A DNA stretch of 6,028 bases from JBGPRB01 sp964422155 (GTDB lineage Bacteria > Chloroflexota > Dehalococcoidia > Dehalococcoidales > RBG-16-60-22). The stretch covers positions 1 to 6,028 of the forward strand of contig CAYQZZ010000091.1 of assembly GCA_964422155.1 (NCBI GenBank). The letters run 5' to 3'. The notes beneath the pieces were generated by a model. It ran no database searches, was not told the DNA's origin, and saw nothing but the letters and a program-made list of their open reading frames with translations. The translations under genes and the position numbers were made by a program. This document shows positions 5,839 to 6,028 of the stretch, piece by piece. Numbering within the stretch: position 1 is the stretch's first letter; each line of letters begins with the position of its first letter.

Positions 5839-6028
5839 ATAACTTTTATCTTTCCCTTCGGCTTCGCAACCACCCCCCCGATGATGGCGGCTTCGGTGAC
5901 ACCTTCTGAGTGCAGTCTTTTCAGCAGCCGTGATGCCTTGGCTTTGGGCACGGCAATCAGGAGGCCGCCGGAGGTCTGGGGGTCGAAGAGAATGTCTTGA
6001 AGGTATTGAGGTACGCTGCCGTCAATAT
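5835..6028 (-). CDS. selD: Selenide, water dikinase (selenophosphate synthetase), C-terminal part, cut by window edge
   Basis: The last 63 codons of a leftward gene whose start lies beyond the right edge; the first complete codon is at 6026-6024. The translation contains DILFDPQTSGGLLIAVP, the characteristic C-terminal segment of SelD, followed by a helix (ASRLLKRLHSEGV), then AAIIGGVV and a terminal strand GKIKVI, which is how SelD proteins end. SelD makes selenophosphate from selenide and ATP for selenocysteine and 2-selenouridine synthesis. The catalytic Cys/Sec and glycine-rich loop are in the N-terminal part and not visible. The stop codon (TAA, 5837-5835) interlocks with the stop of the restriction-modification gene. 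A run of seven C on the plus strand (5873-5879) encodes part of IIGGVV, and the frame is intact across it. Confidence 0.9.
   Translation of the reverse strand, partial: IDGSVPQYLQDILFDPQTSGGLLIAVPKAKASRLLKRLHSEGVTEAAIIGGVVAKPKGKIKVI

Noticed and set aside
5873..5879. Seven-base C run as a frameshift or phase-variation site in selD
   Set aside because: The frame is intact across it and gives the expected SelD sequence. Seven bases is short for a phase-variable tract, and a housekeeping gene is an unlikely target.

Overview
The window is a bacterial chromosomal or large-replicon segment with five complete protein genes and one gene cut by the right edge. Base composition is mixed. The parA, SDR and selD stretches look moderately GC-rich: one 60-base line of the SDR gene (2221-2280) counts 39 G+C. 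The restriction-modification gene is visibly AT-richer: one 60-base line (3601-3660) counts 25 G+C. No rRNA, tRNA, transposase or CRISPR array is seen. The taxon cannot be fixed from this sequence. The gene style (Soj-like ParA, a short WYL-like protein, selD, GTCATTC...GAATGAC palindromes) would fit a Dehalococcoidia-type Chloroflexota or a similar anaerobe, but that is only an impression.

Left part (1-1369): a Soj/ParA-type ATPase gene runs rightward and overlaps by 14 bases a small gene for a probable ribbon-helix-helix DNA-binding partner. The two look like a two-gene partition (or ParA-positioning) cassette. A 244-base convergent intergenic region follows. It is AT-rich at first and then holds a 131-bp palindromic element bounded by imperfect GTCATTC/GAATGAC terminal inverted repeats, with three internal hairpins.

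Middle (1370-2932): a leftward GTG-start gene for a standalone WYL-like protein is divergent from a rightward SDR-family oxidoreductase gene. The 105-base divergent spacer carries a strong leftward promoter (perfect TTGACA, 17-base spacer) and a rightward promoter with a perfect TATAAT. Their -35 boxes overlap, so the two genes are probably not transcribed independently.

Right part (2933-6028): after a 170-base spacer with an AT-rich inverted repeat, a canonical G-quadruplex motif and a probable promoter comes a 2.7-kb gene for a single-chain Type IIG (Eco57I-like) restriction-modification enzyme. It joins an N-terminal PD-(D/E)xK nuclease, a gamma-class N6-adenine methyltransferase and a C-terminal target-recognition domain in one protein. 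Its stop codon interlocks through a shared TTAA with the stop of a convergent partial gene, recognisable as the C-terminus of selenophosphate synthetase (SelD).

The genes do not form one pathway. The plausible functional units are the parA/RHH pair, the WYL-SDR divergent pair with shared promoter DNA, and the self-contained restriction-modification gene, whose composition suggests acquisition next to a housekeeping selD. I see no clearly new defence or mobile system. The points most worth a second look are the overlapping divergent promoters, the G-quadruplex next to the restriction-modification promoter, and the palindromic element.
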